Position numbers and translations under genes: made by a program
In this document: piece by piece, positions 37,722 to 47,024 of the stretch
How positions within the stretch are numbered: position 1 is the stretch's first letter
How the letters are laid out: every line of letters begins with the position of its first letter
Assembly: GCA_000488855.1 (NCBI GenBank)
Contig: KI535279.1
Coordinates: 41,605 to 105,604, forward strand
Reading direction: 5' to 3'
From: Eubacterium brachy ATCC 33089
GTDB lineage: Bacteria > Bacillota > Clostridia > Peptostreptococcales > Anaerovoracaceae
Length of the DNA: 64,000 bases
Notes under the pieces: model-generated
Database searches by the model: none
The model's input: the letters and a program-made list of their open reading frames with translations, nothing else
Told to the model about the DNA's origin: nothing

Positions 37722-38163
37722 TGCAGGTGTAAGCTATGAGTTTAAAGTTACCAAAGAATTTCAGTGAGCTTTAGGTGACAGGGAAGAGACAAGTTAATCG
37801 TATCGGTAAGGACGCAATATCGATTGAGCTGTCGCCGGAGAAGATATAAATTTAGCGTAATTAGACAGATTTTGCGGAAAGGGTGATATTGTATATGATC
37901 ATCCTTTTTTCGTGTGAATATAATTAGGTCATATAGAGATTTGACCGTAACAGGAAAGGCGCACATTTTGATGAAGAGCGGTGCAGTTATTTTTGACAAT
38001 ATCTTAAATAGGGAAAAATTTGGATAGTAAATGTGGTAGAGTTTGTCTAGAGAGTTAATTTGATTCAAAGGTATCCGGATTGTCAGGAAATCGGAGTGAA
38101 AACTATCAGGAGAGAGGACATCAGGTGAAACAGTGTAATTATCATACGAAGAGGAGAGTGAAA
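37722..38163. other. Intergenic region with a broken start and a terminator
   Basis: A short frame at 37737 (MSLKLPKNFSEL, then stop) is probably gene debris. A terminator lies at 37878-37910. Nothing else is supported. Confidence 0.4.
37878..37910 (+). terminator. Rho-independent terminator
   Basis: AAAGGGTGAT pairs with ATCATCCTTT (one G:U) and runs into six T. Confidence 0.7.
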
Positions 38164-38490
38164 ATGAACAGAATGTATTTTACAATAACAGGCTTATATC
38201 ATTATTACGGTGATAAATTTTTAGAAAAAGGTATGAATGTCACTCTGGAAAAAGATGTGGACAATAAGCACGATAATGAAGCAATTACCGTTAAAATTGA
38301 GGGGCTGGGTAAGATCGGATACGTTGCAAACAGCCACTACACCGTGCTGGGAGAGTGTATGAGTGCAGGCAGGCTCTACGATAAAATCGGTGATGTAGCC
38401 ATAGGGAAGATAATATTCATTACCGATTGTGGAATAGTGGGCAGTATTGAAGATAGCTATGTGAAAAAGGAAGAGCAACGACGCTTGTAG
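38164..38490 (+). CDS. HIRAN domain protein
   Basis: 108-aa single HIRAN domain: TITGLYHYYGDKFLEKGMNV, LEKDVDNKHDNEAITVK, IGYVANSHYTV. In HLTF, HIRAN binds the 3' end of single-stranded DNA. In bacteria, solo HIRAN proteins occur near helicases, restriction enzymes and WYL regulators. ATG 38164 follows GAGGAG. It is 170 bp upstream of a WYL regulator. Binding of damaged or unusual DNA ends is an inference from the family. Confidence 0.75.
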   Translation: MNRMYFTITGLYHYYGDKFLEKGMNVTLEKDVDNKHDNEAITVKIEGLGKIGYVANSHYTVLGECMSAGRLYDKIGDVAIGKIIFITDCGIVGSIEDSYVKKEEQRRL

Positions 38491-38660
38491 AGAGGGCAAG
38501 ACATAATAAACGAGGATTGTAAACAGAAGAAGCGATGAGAAAATTTTGAGAATTCACAATAAAAAGATTTTGATTTAATGGATTAAAATGGTAAGATAGT
38601 ATCGAGAAAGACATCATCAAAATACGATAAGAGAGGAAATCCTCCGGGAGGTTGAACGCT

Positions 38661-39701
38661 ATGAGCAATAAACTTAGAATGCTTAGAGTCATGGAATTTT
38701 TAATGAGAGAAAGCGATGAGGAGCATATTCGATCAGCTGACGATATATTGAGATATTTGGAAAGTTGTAACATTGATGCAAACATTAAAACCGTTAACGA
38801 TGATATTAAAGTTTTACAGGAATTTGGGATAGATGTCATTAAGGTTAAAGGTAAAGGAGGCGGATCGTATATAGGCAGCAGAAACTTGGAGCTTCCGGAA
38901 CTGAAACTGTTGACGGATGCAGTGAAGATATCCAAGTTCATAACTACGAAGAAATCGGAACATCTGATCAATAAGCTGAAAAGTCTCACGAGTAAGGGGC
39001 AAGCGGAACAGCTGAGCAGGGATATATATTTGCAAGATGCGGTAAAAACCGGCAATGAGAACATCTATTACAACGTCGATTGTATACATACGGCAATTTT
39101 AAAAAACAAGGAAGTTTCGTTCAAATATAACGAGTGGACTTTGGAAAAGAAGCTGAAGCCTAAGAACAAAGGCATGAAATATGTAGTAAGCCCGTGGGAA
39201 CTCACCTGGAGTGATGAAAATTATTATTTGGTAGGATATGAAGAAAAAACCGGGAAAATCAAGCATTATCGAGTGGATAAAATCACGGATATCGACTTGA
39301 TGGACTCGGAGAGAAAGGGAGAAGAGAATTTTTCAAATAGGAATTTAGAAACGTATATGAAGAAGACTTTCGGTATGTACGGAGGAGAAGATTCTACGGT
39401 TACTTTGAAATGCAAGAATGATGCCATCGGAATAATATTGGATCGTTTCGGCAACGGCGTAAACATAGTCAATTCGGAACATGATAAGGAACATTTCATA
39501 GTTAATGTAAACGTGTCCGTAAGCCCTCAGTTTTTCGGTTGGCTCACAGGTATCGGCACGATGATAAAAATTGTGGACACGGAAGATATCTCCAGGAAGG
39601 ATGTTTTGGCAGAATCAACTTGCACTTCCAATGATAGTAAAAAGAAAAGCGTAAAGATGAGATATAAGGAATATCTGGAAAAAGTGTTGAGAGAGTATTG
39701 A
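38661..39701 (+). CDS. WYL-domain transcriptional regulator
   Basis: 346 aa with an N-terminal winged HTH (SNKLRMLRVMEFLMRESDEE, IKTVNDDIKVLQEFGIDVIK), a WYL domain (VVSPWELTWSDENYYLVGYE, IKHYRVDKITDIDLM) that can bind nucleic acid or nucleotide ligands, and a C-terminal WCX-type extension. WYL regulators are typical controllers of phage-defence and stress loci. The start is ATG 38661 with GGGAGG 9 nt upstream. The next gene, a membrane protein, begins 19 bp downstream and is probably co-transcribed. Confidence 0.88.
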   Translation: MSNKLRMLRVMEFLMRESDEEHIRSADDILRYLESCNIDANIKTVNDDIKVLQEFGIDVIKVKGKGGGSYIGSRNLELPELKLLTDAVKISKFITTKKSEHLINKLKSLTSKGQAEQLSRDIYLQDAVKTGNENIYYNVDCIHTAILKNKEVSFKYNEWTLEKKLKPKNKGMKYVVSPWELTWSDENYYLVGYEEKTGKIKHYRVDKITDIDLMDSERKGEENFSNRNLETYMKKTFGMYGGEDSTVTLKCKNDAIGIILDRFGNGVNIVNSEHDKEHFIVNVNVSVSPQFFGWLTGIGTMIKIVDTEDISRKDVLAESTCTSNDSKKKSVKMRYKEYLEKVLREY

Positions 39702-39720
39702 GTTAGGAGAATTGGAAACT

Positions 39721-40530
39721 ATGAGAAGAATAAGATTTCGCTATAACAAATATTCACCGGGAGTGTTCTATATTATGGTTGTACTTGGAGTGACTCTGGG
39801 ATTGCTGATTTTATATGAATTTATCATATTTTCCGGCATTGCGGAAGGACCGGAGCAGGGACCGGCATATTTCAGAGAACATCCTAAACACGCTGTTGTT
39901 TTGATATTCGCATTGATTCCCGTCGCTATGTTGTTACCGGTATGGATTGCAAAGAAATGGTGGAGCAGGACGGAAGAAGAGGCAAAAATTGAGCTGTATG
40001 AAGAACATGCTGTTTTATATTACAAGAATAAGGAGTTATTCATCAAAAAGGGAGACTTGAGAATTAGTATTCCACACCCACAGCCTTTTTGGTATACAAC
40101 ATATATATTAAAAGTACCGGGACACAGAGTAGTATTTGTCAAATGTACCGGAAAAAATGAAGCGGATGCAGGCGAATGGCTTTCTTTGGACACAGCTATG
40201 GATGTGTTGTCAGCCTACAGAAAATTTAAACGAGGAGATGAGCAAAATAATTCAGTTGCCAATTTCTACGGAATCAATATTGCCTTGGGTATAACAACCC
40301 CTGCTGTATTTGACAGTTCTCCCTACTATGTGGATTATGAAAGTATGCTGATAGTTATGGAGGCTCCCTTTGTTACTTGTATGATTAAGGAGAGAAATAA
40401 TCCTGTTCACGTTGTAGGAAAGATACAAATAGATAGACGACTTTTGAGAAATTCCGCATTAGCTGAAATGCAATTGAATCGGCAAGCAATTTTGGACATT
40501 GTAGAACTGGATGAACATATGGAGATGTAA
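39721..40530 (+). CDS. Membrane protein with two N-terminal helices
   Basis: 269 aa. Hydrophobic helices lie at about 13-37 (GVFYIMVVLGVTLGLLILYE) and 56-77 (AVVLIFALIPVAMLLPVWI). A ~190-residue cytosolic part follows, rich in beta segments (YEEHAVLYYKNKELFIKKGD, HRVVFVKCTGKNEADAG). No recognised family. It probably forms an operon with the WYL regulator. A TTG start at 39712 is possible; ATG 39721 is used. Confidence 0.6.
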   Translation: MRRIRFRYNKYSPGVFYIMVVLGVTLGLLILYEFIIFSGIAEGPEQGPAYFREHPKHAVVLIFALIPVAMLLPVWIAKKWWSRTEEEAKIELYEEHAVLYYKNKELFIKKGDLRISIPHPQPFWYTTYILKVPGHRVVFVKCTGKNEADAGEWLSLDTAMDVLSAYRKFKRGDEQNNSVANFYGINIALGITTPAVFDSSPYYVDYESMLIVMEAPFVTCMIKERNNPVHVVGKIQIDRRLLRNSALAEMQLNRQAILDIVELDEHMEM

Positions 40531-41119
40531 ATCGAATTTAAGCTGTAAATTCAGATGATGTTTCATTTAAAAAGTTAAGTATGGAGAAATAGTTGCAAAA
40601 TTATCAAATAAAGATGCATGTGCTCATAACAATTTCTCATGGAGATGAGAAATAATCATGAAGGGCTATTGCAATAAGCGGCAGACGGTAAAGTGAAAGT
40701 TGTCATAACATCTTGCGGTATCCATTAAAAGGAGATGTCGCAATAAGGGAAAATAAAATTTATATTAGTATAGAATATTAAAGAAACGGTAGATCGAAAT
40801 GACATGTACCATCTTCACCGGATAATTTGGTAAAAAGGGGATACATCAACGACGGTTTACCGTTTTTTTGAAAAAATTATCGATAAGTTTCATAGAGATG
40901 ATGAACTATAGAAAATGTGTCAAAAAGATGGAATTTCAATAAAAAAGGTTTATGTGAAAACATAAGATGGTATTATTACCATATATTATGATTTATAATT
41001 TCCCGAGCAGAATACTAAGAAATTTTATATAATCCGCAGAAGTAAAAGTATTAAAACGCTTTTCAAAGTCAAGAAAATATTTGGGAATTCGTGTGAATTT
41101 GAGAGGAGGCTAATAGAGA
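40531..41119. other. Intergenic region upstream of the amine transporter
   Basis: No gene in 589 bases. AAACGGTA near 40793 can pair with TACCGTTT near 40857 ahead of a T run, a terminator with a long loop or a leader structure. No known riboswitch is recognised. A GAGGAGG site lies just before the transporter start. Confidence 0.4.
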
Positions 41120-42658
41120 ATGAAAAGCCTGATTGAAAACTTTCTCCAAAATAAAAACTTCTATCTGAGTTTGGTTGGAGAACATCTATTTATAACTATG
41201 GTTGCGATCACAATTGCCATTATCGTGGGAGTTGCCGTTGGAGTTGTCATTTCCGAGAAGAGGAAAATAGCCGGAATCGTCATATCGATCGTAAACGTCT
41301 TATATACGATTCCGTCCATAGCGCTGTTAGGGGTGTTGATATCAGTTACGGGAATAGGGAACAAGACGGCTATCATAGCGTTGACTCTATACGCCTTGCT
41401 CCCCGTTGTGAGGAGTACCTACACAGGAATTGTAAATATAGATGAAAAGATAGTCGAAGCCAGTGAAGCTATGGGAAGCACCAAGTTTCAGACCATGTAT
41501 AAAGTCAAGCTGCCGCTGGCTTTTCCGGTGATATTTTCTGCTATCAGAAATATGGTCACCATGACCATAGCCTTGGCAGGAATAGCCTCTTTCGTAGGTG
41601 CCGGCGGACTTGGCGTAGCAATATACAGAGGAATAACGACAAATAATGCGAATTTACTGCTCATAGGAAGTATTTTGATCGCATTGCTCGCACTGGTATC
41701 GGACGGATTGCTTGGAATTGTTCAGAGGGTGACCTTTAGCAAAGGTAAAAAGAGCAAAATAGGTAAGTGGTTGCTGATTCTCTTGGCAGCCATACTGCTG
41801 GCGGTATCGGTTTTGGGAAGTATGAACCACATGAAAAAAACTGTTAAAATAGCATCAAAACCGACTACAGAAAGTCAGGTGCTGGCAGAAATCGTGGGAA
41901 TTTTAATAGAAGATAAAACCGATTTGTCCGTGAAAATCACCCACGGGGTAGGGGGTGGAACATCCAATATACATCCCGCACTGACAAAGGGAGATTTTCA
42001 TCTGTATCCTGAGTACACAGGTACTGCATGGCAGATCGTTTTGAAAGAAAAGGCACAATATTCTGAAAGCATGTTCAAGGAATTAGTTGCAAAATATGAA
42101 GAAAAGTACGATGCAACATGGAAGGGAATGTTCGGTTTTAACGATACATACAGCTTGGGAGTCAGAAAGGAAATAGCGGATAAATACAATCTGAAAACTT
42201 ACAGCGATCTGGCAAAAGTTTCGGATAAATTGACCTTTGGTGCAGAATACGATTTCTTTGAAAGAGAAGATGGCTTTAACGCTTTGAGCAAGGCGTACGG
42301 CTTGAACTTCCGAAAGAAAGTGGATATGGACAACGGGCTTAAATACAAGGCTCTTTTGAATAAGCAAATCGATGTGATGACTGTGTTTACAACGGACGGA
42401 CAGCTGTCAGATCCGAGGATTAAAGTCCTTGAAGATGATAAAAAGTTTTATCCTTCATATATGGCTGGAATGGTCGTGAGAAAAGATATATTGAAAGAAC
42501 ATCCGGAGCTGTCAAAAGTGCTGGGCAGTCTGGATGGAATAATAGACGAGAAAACCATGGCGAAATTAAATGATCAAGTGGAAAGAGGAAAGAAAACTCC
42601 TAGGGAAGTGGCGATGGAATTCTTGCAAAGCAAGGGGATAATCAAGGTGAAAAAATGA
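41120..42658 (+). CDS. Quaternary-amine ABC transporter, permease fused to binding protein
   Basis: 512-aa fusion of an OpuCB-type permease and an OpuCC-type substrate-binding domain. Residues 1-210 contain about six membrane helices (HLFITMVAITIAIIVGVAVG, SIALLGVLISVTGIGNKTAI) and the ATPase-contact EAA loop EASEAMGSTKFQTMYKVKLP. A further helix at about 222-240 tethers the extracellular domain (IASKPTTESQVLAEIVGIL, YPEYTGTAWQIVLKEK). Fused proteins of this kind import glycine betaine, carnitine, choline or, in EgtU, ergothioneine. The substrate cannot be told from the sequence. It overlaps the ATPase gene by 4 nt. Confidence 0.88.
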   Translation: MKSLIENFLQNKNFYLSLVGEHLFITMVAITIAIIVGVAVGVVISEKRKIAGIVISIVNVLYTIPSIALLGVLISVTGIGNKTAIIALTLYALLPVVRSTYTGIVNIDEKIVEASEAMGSTKFQTMYKVKLPLAFPVIFSAIRNMVTMTIALAGIASFVGAGGLGVAIYRGITTNNANLLLIGSILIALLALVSDGLLGIVQRVTFSKGKKSKIGKWLLILLAAILLAVSVLGSMNHMKKTVKIASKPTTESQVLAEIVGILIEDKTDLSVKITHGVGGGTSNIHPALTKGDFHLYPEYTGTAWQIVLKEKAQYSESMFKELVAKYEEKYDATWKGMFGFNDTYSLGVRKEIADKYNLKTYSDLAKVSDKLTFGAEYDFFEREDGFNALSKAYGLNFRKKVDMDNGLKYKALLNKQIDVMTVFTTDGQLSDPRIKVLEDDKKFYPSYMAGMVVRKDILKEHPELSKVLGSLDGIIDEKTMAKLNDQVERGKKTPREVAMEFLQSKGIIKVKK

Positions 42659-43383
42659 CGATAGCAGTAGAATTTAAAAATGTTACAAAGAAATACGGCT
42701 CGGTGGATGTGATAAAAGATTTCAACTTGCAAATAGATCAGGGAGATTTTCTGTGCATAGTGGGAACTTCCGGGTCGGGTAAAACGACTATTATGAAGAT
42801 GATCAACGGATTGGTTAAACCGACTTCGGGAGATGTATTCATCGGAGAAAAAAGACTTGAAGATGAAAATATGATTGAGCTGAGACGAAAGATAGGATAT
42901 GCAATTCAGGGTAACGGTCTCTTCCCTCATATGAGCGTCTTTGAAAATATTTCATACGTTCCTAATTTGGATAAGAGGTCCAAAGCGGAATTGGATAAAA
43001 CGGTGGATGAAACCATGGAGCTGGTAGGCTTGCCCCAAAATATGAAATATCGTTATCCCGATGAACTGTCCGGCGGACAGCAACAGAGAGTGGGAATTGC
43101 CAGGGCGTATGCCAACAATCCCGATGTTCTCCTCATGGATGAACCGTTCGGCGCAGTGGATTCCATAACCAGGTATCAGTTGCAAAAAGATTTGAAGGAC
43201 ATTCACAGGAAGACCAACTGCACAGTGGTGTTTATCACCCACGATATACACGAAGCGTTTAAGTTAGCTACGCACATACTGGTTCTGAGTGAAGGGAAAA
43301 TCGAGCAGTATGGAACCAAGGAGGAAATCCGTAACAATCCTTCCGGCGATTTTGTGAAAAGGCTTATCGAAATGACTCAATAA
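42655..43383 (+). CDS. Quaternary-amine ABC transporter ATP-binding protein
   Basis: 242-aa ATPase. Walker A is GTSGSGKTT, the Q-loop region is YAIQGNGLFPHM, the signature is LSGGQQQR, Walker B is VLLMDEPFGAVD and the H-loop is ITHDIHEA. It lacks the C-terminal CBS domains of OpuCA and so is not expected to sense ionic strength that way. It energises the fused permease/binding protein encoded immediately upstream (ATGA overlap). Confidence 0.93.
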   Translation: MTIAVEFKNVTKKYGSVDVIKDFNLQIDQGDFLCIVGTSGSGKTTIMKMINGLVKPTSGDVFIGEKRLEDENMIELRRKIGYAIQGNGLFPHMSVFENISYVPNLDKRSKAELDKTVDETMELVGLPQNMKYRYPDELSGGQQQRVGIARAYANNPDVLLMDEPFGAVDSITRYQLQKDLKDIHRKTNCTVVFITHDIHEAFKLATHILVLSEGKIEQYGTKEEIRNNPSGDFVKRLIEMTQ

Positions 43384-43440
43384 AAGGCTGTTCAGACCAT
43401 GTCAACCGATAACAGTCGGTTGGTATTTTATAAAATATAG

Positions 43441-43486
43441 AGCGAATCTTAGGATATGGAATTTTATTCATATTTTTAGATTCGCT
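43441..43486. terminator. Hairpin between convergent genes
   Basis: AGCGAATCT pairs with AGATTCGCT around a 28-nt AT-rich loop. Its position between convergent transporter and immunity-like genes fits a bidirectional terminator, though the flanking T run is weak. Confidence 0.45.
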
Positions 43487-43496
43487 CAGATATATG

Positions 43497-44048
43497 CTAT
43501 TCGTATTGTGAAACATCAAATCCAAGTTCTTTTAGAATTGAGATTTGTTTTTTTTCGTGTTCGTGAGTGCCGCCCAAGACGGAGCTGTAAATATAGCTTT
43601 GCGGCCAATTTTCATAATATATGTCGAGAAATTTCGGAATATTTTCATACATAGGTAGAATGTTGGACATATAGCCCAGCTTAAGGTAAGTGATATACTC
43701 TTCTCTATTCAGTATCTCGGTGCAGCCGTGTCGATCAAATGAATTACGCCTTTCCAGAGAACTTTCGATATCCCATGGAGCAAATCCAATTAAATGTGAC
43801 GGTCCACTCCATCTCTCAGCATCTGTCTTATCCGGTGAAGGGATAACTTTTTCCCAGAAACCTCTCTTTACGGCGAAAGAACCCGTCGAAATGTAGAGGC
43901 GATATGGTGTGTTTTCAAAAGTTGCTTGGCATATTTCTCCGAGAACAGGTTCAAATACTCCGTAGACATCACTTGTCAGAAGGCGTGCGTAATAACTTTT
44001 CTCTCCACCATCTATTTTATAAATTGCTCCTAATTCATATCTTGCCAT
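43497..44048 (-). CDS. Imm26-like immunity family protein
   Basis: 183-aa cytosolic protein. GAIYKIDGGEKSYYARLLTS, then DVYGVFEPV, resembles the start of the Imm26 immunity family, in which a short beta-barrel-like domain covers a toxin active site. The remainder (GPSHLIGFAPWDIESSLE, YENWPQSYIYSSVLGG) is unassigned. The ATG at 44048 follows GGAGGTGG on the minus strand. No toxin gene is adjacent. The family call is tentative. Confidence 0.45.
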   Translation of the reverse strand: MARYELGAIYKIDGGEKSYYARLLTSDVYGVFEPVLGEICQATFENTPYRLYISTGSFAVKRGFWEKVIPSPDKTDAERWSGPSHLIGFAPWDIESSLERRNSFDRHGCTEILNREEYITYLKLGYMSNILPMYENIPKFLDIYYENWPQSYIYSSVLGGTHEHEKKQISILKELGFDVSQYE

Positions 44049-44143
44049 TAAATCCACCTCCATAATATTTAAGTGCCGGTTCTAAACATGTATTTTATGT
44101 TTGAACATGTAATTTTTTCAGTTGAAATGTGAAAAATTTTCTA

Positions 44144-44815
44144 TCAGGAAATCATATTTGCATCCAGTATTTCAAAAGTCTTTTTAGAAACTCTAATCAG
44201 CCCGTCCTTTTGCATTTTGCTGATTTCGTTTGACAGCACACTCCTGTTGACGCTCAGATAATCGGCTAACTGCTGCCTGTCAAACGGAATGGAGAACTTT
44301 AAACTTCCCTGGAGAGTCGCCTGAAACGAAAAGTAAGACATCAATCGGCTTCTAACGGACTTTGAAGCGGTGTGGAAGATTCTTCTCGATAAATTCAAGT
44401 TTTTTTGAGAAGCTATTGACAACATATTGTGAATAAGTTTGATGTGATGAGAACAACCTTTAGCGCAAAAGTTCAGTATGTGAGCTGCATCGAGAAAGAG
44501 TATCTTTGAACGGGAAGTTGCGACCACATCGACCATTATGGGAACGCTCGGCACGCAAGCATAGGTTTCTGCAAAAACTTGTCCCGGACCGATGCTGTCC
44601 ATAATGCTGGTATTTCCCCAGACATCGTTGTGCTCTATGGAAACGCTTCCTACCAACACTATGCCGATATCCGAAACTTTATCGCCGGCACGATAGATGT
44701 ACTTCCCCTTGTCATAAGTATTTTCAGTTAATTTCAGACAAGGACCTAATGCAGCTATTTCTTCAATGGATATTCCTGCAAATAGAGGAGTTTTAATTAG
44801 AAAATTTTCATACAT
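44144..44815 (-). CDS. Crp/Fnr-family regulator of the hcp locus
   Basis: 223 aa: an N-terminal cyclic-nucleotide-binding-like beta-roll (LFAGISIEEIAALGPCLK, YIYRAGDKVSDIGIVLVG) and a C-terminal HTH (DRQQLADYLSVNRSVLSNEI). No FNR-type N-terminal cysteine cluster is visible, so it is unlikely to hold an Fe-S cluster there; it may bind heme or NO as HcpR-type proteins do. It is divergent from hcp, with an inverted repeat in the shared promoter at -41.5 of the likely hcp start. ATG 44815 follows GGGAG. Confidence 0.85.
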   Translation of the reverse strand: MYENFLIKTPLFAGISIEEIAALGPCLKLTENTYDKGKYIYRAGDKVSDIGIVLVGSVSIEHNDVWGNTSIMDSIGPGQVFAETYACVPSVPIMVDVVATSRSKILFLDAAHILNFCAKGCSHHIKLIHNMLSIASQKNLNLSRRIFHTASKSVRSRLMSYFSFQATLQGSLKFSIPFDRQQLADYLSVNRSVLSNEISKMQKDGLIRVSKKTFEILDANMIS

Positions 44816-44831
44816 AACTTTCTCCCTTTTT

Positions 44832-44874
44832 TGTTGTTTTAACAACATAATTGTAATTTGAAGTATAGTATAAT
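44832..44874 (+). promoter_or_regulatory. hcp promoter with class II Crp/Fnr operator
   Basis: Inverted repeat TGTTGTT-TT-AACAACA at 44832-44847. A TATAAT at 44869-44874 puts the start site near 44881, and the operator centre is then at about -41.5, the class II activator position. The -35 region is poor (CATAAT), as expected for an activated promoter. The repeat is also 17 bp from the regulator's own start codon, allowing autoregulation. Confidence 0.65.
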
Positions 44875-44943
44875 GTGTCCAACAAGTCAATAACGACTGA
44901 AAAATATTTGGAAAATATAGTGAATTCAAGGAGGAAGAGTCAG

Positions 44944-46581
44944 ATGGAAAATAAGATGTTTTGTTATCAGTGTCAGGAAACGGCAGGTTGCACAGGATGC
45001 ACCAAAATGGGAGTGTGTGGCAAGACTCCGGAAATTGCAGCGATGCAGGACTTGTTAGTATTTACTACAAAAGGGTTGTCAGCTGTTACTACACAGCTCA
45101 GAAAAGAAGGGAAATCAATTCCAAAGGAAATAAATCACAGAGCGACTTTGAATTTATTCATTACTATTACTAACGCTAACTTCGACAAAGAAGCCATCAT
45201 CAGCAGAATTAGAGAAACGCTGGCAGCAAAGGAAGAGCTGCTGAAAGAAGTTAAAGATAAAGAAGCGCTACCGCAGGCGGCTTTCTGGAACGGCAGCGAG
45301 GAAGAGTTTGAAAGCAAGGCGAAAGAAGTAGGTGTGCTTGCAACTGAGAATGAAGACATAAGAAGTCTTAGAGAACTTATCATCTATGGACTGAAAGGAC
45401 TGTCAGCTTACTCAAAGCATGCAAATGCGCTGTTACATGACAATGAAGAAGTGGATGCATTTTTACAGGAAGCACTTGCAGCGACTCTAAATGATAATTT
45501 AACTGTAGATGAGTTGGTTGCATTGACGCTGAAAACCGGCGAGTACGGAGTTCAGGGAATGGCACTGTTAGATGCAGCAAATACTGAAACTTATGGAAAT
45601 CCTGAAATTACCACCGTAAATATCGGCGTAGGAAATAGACCGGGGATTTTGGTATCAGGTCACGATTTGAGAGACATGGAAATGTTGCTGAAACAAAGTG
45701 AAGGACAAGGAGTGGATATATATACTCACTCAGAAATGCTACCTGCACATTATTATCCGGCATTTAAAAAGTATGACCACTTTGTAGGAAACTACGGAAA
45801 TGCTTGGTGGAAGCAAAAAGAAGAGTTTGAAACTTTCAACGGACCTATTTTGATGACTACAAACTGTATCGTTCCGCCAAAAGCCAGCTACAAAGACAGA
45901 CTGTTTACAACAGGTTCAGCAGGATTTGAGGGATGTAAGCACATAGCAGGAGATATCGGCGAAGAAAAAGACTTTACAGAAATTATAGAAATGGCTAAAA
46001 AGTGCCAACCACCTACAGAAATAGAACAGGGGCAAATCGTTGGAGGATTTGCACACAATCAAGTTCTCGCTTTGGCAGATAAGGTTGTAGATGCAGTAAA
46101 GAGCGGAGCGATTAAGAAGTTTGTGGTAATGGCAGGTTGTGACGGCAGATCAAAGAAGAGAGACTACTACACAGATTTTGCAAAAGCACTTCCGACAGAT
46201 ACGGTAATTCTGACAGCAGGTTGTGCGAAGTACAAATACAACAAATTGGATTTAGGCGATATAGGAGGAATTCCGAGAGTTTTAGATGCAGGACAATGTA
46301 ATGATTCATACTCTCTGGCAGTTATAGCGCTAAAATTAAAAGAGGTATTTGGATTGGATGACATAAATGATCTGCCGATCATTTACAATATTGCATGGTA
46401 TGAACAGAAAGCGGTAATAGTATTGTTAGCACTTCTATATCTAGGAGTGAAGAACATTCACCTAGGCCCGACATTACCGGCATTCCTATCACCAAACGTT
46501 GCAAATGTTTTGGTTGAGAACTTCGGCATCGCAGGAATCGGCACCGTTGAAGATGACATGGAACTGTTCTTCGGCAAATAA
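44944..46581 (+). CDS. hcp: Hybrid cluster protein (NO/hydroxylamine reductase)
   Basis: 545-aa Fe-S protein that reduces NO to N2O, and hydroxylamine in vitro, in the anaerobic cytoplasm. The N-terminal cysteines C7, C10, C19 and C25 ([20 protein letters not shown]) hold the [4Fe-4S] cluster. Hybrid-cluster ligand regions include [33 protein letters not shown] and [22 protein letters not shown] 44944 is used, with AAGGAGG upstream. It is divergent from a Crp/Fnr regulator, followed by a terminator, then DUF438 and cupin genes that likely share the stress response. Confidence 0.95.
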   Translation: MENKMFCYQCQETAGCTGCTKMGVCGKTPEIAAMQDLLVFTTKGLSAVTTQLRKEGKSIPKEINHRATLNLFITITNANFDKEAIISRIRETLAAKEELLKEVKDKEALPQAAFWNGSEEEFESKAKEVGVLATENEDIRSLRELIIYGLKGLSAYSKHANALLHDNEEVDAFLQEALAATLNDNLTVDELVALTLKTGEYGVQGMALLDAANTETYGNPEITTVNIGVGNRPGILVSGHDLRDMEMLLKQSEGQGVDIYTHSEMLPAHYYPAFKKYDHFVGNYGNAWWKQKEEFETFNGPILMTTNCIVPPKASYKDRLFTTGSAGFEGCKHIAGDIGEEKDFTEIIEMAKKCQPPTEIEQGQIVGGFAHNQVLALADKVVDAVKSGAIKKFVVMAGCDGRSKKRDYYTDFAKALPTDTVILTAGCAKYKYNKLDLGDIGGIPRVLDAGQCNDSYSLAVIALKLKEVFGLDDINDLPIIYNIAWYEQKAVIVLLALLYLGVKNIHLGPTLPAFLSPNVANVLVENFGIAGIGTVEDDMELFFGK

Positions 46582-46730
46582 TTATAAAAGAATATATAAA
46601 TTCGCATAAATTTTCATAACTTATGATATAATTAAGTCGATGAGTCAAAAGTGTTGAAGTTAGTAGTGTTGAAAAGGATGCGATATTAAACGACAGTACC
46701 AAATTTTAAATATCGCATCCGAATATGAGT

Positions 46731-46760
46731 ACAGAGGGCCTAATAGCCCTCTGTATTTTT
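46731..46760 (+). terminator. Rho-independent terminator of hcp
   Basis: ACAGAGGGC pairs with GCCCTCTGT around a 6-nt loop, followed by A-T5. Confidence 0.85.
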
Positions 46761-47024
46761 GCATAGATGAGAGTATAACTAAAAAATTCTAAAGAATATT
46801 GAAACTTGAATTCAAAAAGTGATAAATCTTAATTCCCGAAGAAGGTCATTACGTGAACGGGTAAACAGCTGTGGATGAAACCGCAGATGAAAAATGAGAA
46901 AAACCGAAACAGTAGACTGGTGGATTTGCAGATACTTCGTTTAAAGTAAATGTGAAGTGGAAAATGAAATGTGAAGAGAATTTTTATGGGAGATGTGACA
47001 GGAGTTTCAACCGGGAGGAGAAAA

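Noticed and set aside
37737..37850. Decayed copy of the PrrC-like gene
   Set aside because: The start MSLKLPKNFSEL resembles MSLNIPKSFTKEEF of the anticodon nuclease, but the match is only about 12 residues, followed by a stop; this could be chance.
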